DNA from: an uncultured Psychromonas sp.
GTDB lineage: Bacteria > Pseudomonadota > Gammaproteobacteria > Enterobacterales > Psychromonadaceae
Assembly (NCBI RefSeq): GCF_947489755.1
Contig: NZ_CANLFB010000003.1
Span: forward strand, 121,961 to 185,960
Reading direction: 5' to 3'
DNA: 64,000 bases
The notes below the pieces were generated by a model, which worked only from the letters and a program-made list of their open reading frames with translations, made no database searches and was not told the DNA's origin. The translations under genes and the position numbers were made by a program. Numbering within the stretch: the first letter of the stretch is position 1; every line of letters starts with the position of its first letter. This document shows positions 62,679 through 64,000 of this stretch, one piece after another.

Positions 62679-63695
62679 CTATTCTTTATCTGCTGGAAAT
62701 ACCACGCCTGTCTGTTTACGTACTTCATTAATGATTTGAGCGGTCAATAATGAACGTTGTTCAAAAATAGGGCTTATTTTTGCCTGCGTAATTTGCTTAA
62801 CAAATGCAAGACTTTCATAGGACATACTATTGTCTGATTGAGGTTGTGTTAAATCAACTTCAGTATCAGACGGGAGAGAATGATTTTGGTGAATTATTTG
62901 TTCGCATTGACCGACATGTTTTATCAATAATGAACCTGCTTCACCTTGAATTTCACTATATTGGTTTGACGCTGATATTTTAGAATGATCAATCGTCACA
63001 CAAAAGTCGCCATAATCTAATAGTACGCTACCACAACCATCAACGCCTGAATCTAATAAAATAGCTTGTGCTTTAACAGCAATTGGTTTACCAAAGAGTG
63101 CGGTGGTTAAAGCAACACAATAATAACCAATATCCATGATCGAACCGTTAGAAAAAGTAGGGTCAAAAGTATTCGGTTTTTTGCCCTCTAAATAAGCAGG
63201 GTATCGAGATGAATACTGACAATAATGGATGTGTGCTTTCCGAATTTTCCCTAACTTAGGCAGCGCATCTTGAATAACAGTAAAATTAGGTAAATGAGCG
63301 GTCATATAAGCTTCAAAGAAAATAACCTTGTTTTCTTTGGCTATTTTATACAGGTCTAGCGCTTCTTGGTAAGTTGAGCTTAATGGTTTTTCGCAAATAA
63401 CATGCTTACCATTCTCTAACATGTGTTTGCTTTGTTGATAATGAAGAGAGTTAGGGCTTGCTATATAAACCGCATCTATATTGGTTGAAGTCGCAAGTTG
63501 TTGTAAATCATCGAAAGTCTCAATAATAGTGTCAGCGATAGAAAATTTTTCTGCGAACGTTTGTGCTCTAGTTAACCCTCGTGAATAAACAGCGCTCAAT
63601 TGCATCACCTGTTTATAGCCTTGCGGGGGATTGAGTGTGCCTTGAATAAATTTTTCTGTGATCCAATTAGTACCAATGACAGCGAATTTGATCAT
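62679..63695 (-). CDS. Gfo/Idh/MocA family oxidoreductase
   Basis: An NAD(P)-dependent sugar or polyol dehydrogenase of 338 residues. The N-terminal Rossmann fold begins MIKFAVIGTNWITEKFI, and IDAVYIASPNSLHYQQSKH continues the cofactor site. The diagnostic GKHVICEKPLSS motif (~90-101) carries the catalytic Lys of E-K-P. The C-terminal alpha/beta domain includes GSIMDIGYYCVALTTALFG (~185-203), the usual substrate-site block. The substrate is unknown. ATG 63695 preceded by GGAG is chosen over an in-frame TTG at 63707. The gene is monocistronic in the window. Confidence 0.88.
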   Translation of the reverse strand: MIKFAVIGTNWITEKFIQGTLNPPQGYKQVMQLSAVYSRGLTRAQTFAEKFSIADTIIETFDDLQQLATSTNIDAVYIASPNSLHYQQSKHMLENGKHVICEKPLSSTYQEALDLYKIAKENKVIFFEAYMTAHLPNFTVIQDALPKLGKIRKAHIHYCQYSSRYPAYLEGKKPNTFDPTFSNGSIMDIGYYCVALTTALFGKPIAVKAQAILLDSGVDGCGSVLLDYGDFCVTIDHSKISASNQYSEIQGEAGSLLIKHVGQCEQIIHQNHSLPSDTEVDLTQPQSDNSMSYESLAFVKQITQAKISPIFEQRSLLTAQIINEVRKQTGVVFPADKE

Positions 63696-63707
63696 CAACA
63701 ACTCCAA

Positions 63708-64000
63708 TACTTATATTCAGGAATAGCTTTAATATATTTTCAACTTTAAGCTTTGAAAACAGAATTTTAGCTTTAAATTTAGCCATAAATTAACTAAATC
63801 ATCAGGTTATTAACCTTAACAATAAAATCGCATCGAACAAAGTAACAAAGTGTGATAAATATAATGGCTAATTATCTGAATATATAAAGAATAATAATAT
63901 GCCATCATCTACAGCCCAACTCGTACGGCAAGATCATTATAAATTGAACTTTTTAATAAAGTAGCGATCAGATCATTTTATACTGATAATCATAAGCTTT
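63708..64000. other. right-edge intergenic region
   Basis: About 290 bp of AT-rich sequence. A 21-codon frame starts at ATG 63899 without a good ribosome binding site. Three GATC sites lie close together between 63931 and 63977. No gene, terminator or RNA could be supported before the window ends. Confidence 0.35.

Noticed and set aside
63931..63977. A cluster of three GATC sites at the right edge, considered as part of an origin (oriC) region.
   Set aside because: No DnaA boxes, 13-mers, mnmG, mioC or dnaA are visible, and the window ends before it can be judged.

Overview
The window is an AT-rich chromosomal segment from a marine gammaproteobacterium, probably a cold-adapted genus close to Psychromonas, Moritella or Colwellia. 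The evidence is a complete polyunsaturated fatty acid (PUFA) synthase locus (pfaR-pfaA-pfaB-pfaC-pfaD plus a distant pfaE) together with many small families typical of marine Gammaproteobacteria (DUF496, DUF2750, DUF2960, DUF3149, DUF2914, VF530). Genus assignment is an inference from family content and base composition. No tRNA, rRNA, CRISPR array, insertion sequence or phage gene was recognised.

Layout. 1-12.5 kb: housekeeping and small conserved genes (3D-domain protein fragment, DUF2914, DUF938 methyltransferase, FemAB-like, SOUL, hot-dog thioesterase, PilZ, the phosphopantetheinyl transferase pfaE, DUF496, PIN-PhoH, a PEP-CTERM protein, a TrmH-type methyltransferase, DUF2750, an M50 protease). 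13-18 kb: a sulfate-activation operon cysD-cysN-SLC13 permease-cysC closed by a strong terminator. 18-21.7 kb: recX-radA-methyltransferase on the minus strand, with an octamer tandem repeat before radA, then yhhQ preceded by a preQ1-I type III-like riboswitch. 22-28 kb: a two-TM unknown, DUF2960, a long-chain acyl-CoA synthetase, DUF3149, ppiC and a membrane J-domain protein, with a 41-bp tandem repeat between DUF3149 and ppiC. 28-31.7 kb: a PAS-containing sigma-54 activator divergent from cyanase and a formate/nitrite-family channel, with a candidate sigma-54 promoter between them. 31.9-53.4 kb: the PUFA synthase operon, in which PfaA carries seven tandem ACP domains, continuing into a VF530 gene, elaA and a second VF530 gene. 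53.6-63.7 kb: a TraF-like outer-membrane protein, a ribbon-helix-helix-like protein, DUF2057, a frameshifted dicarboxylate/glutamate symporter, fbp, rhlE, a thioredoxin-fold protein, an unknown, and a Gfo/Idh/MocA oxidoreductase.

How the genes work together. PfaA-D form the iterative megasynthase that builds EPA- or DHA-type acids. PfaE must activate all seven PfaA carrier domains although its gene lies about 26 kb away on the other strand. A hot-dog thioesterase and an acyl-CoA synthetase in the same window could release or activate acyl chains, but no direct link is shown. The cyanase unit looks like a self-contained, sigma-54-controlled nitrogen-scavenging module whose FNT-type channel may import cyanate. 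The most notable items are the cyanase/FNT/sigma-54 module, the seven-ACP array, the SD-sequestering riboswitch ahead of yhhQ, and the paired VF530 proteins with a shared C-terminal motif next to the PUFA operon.
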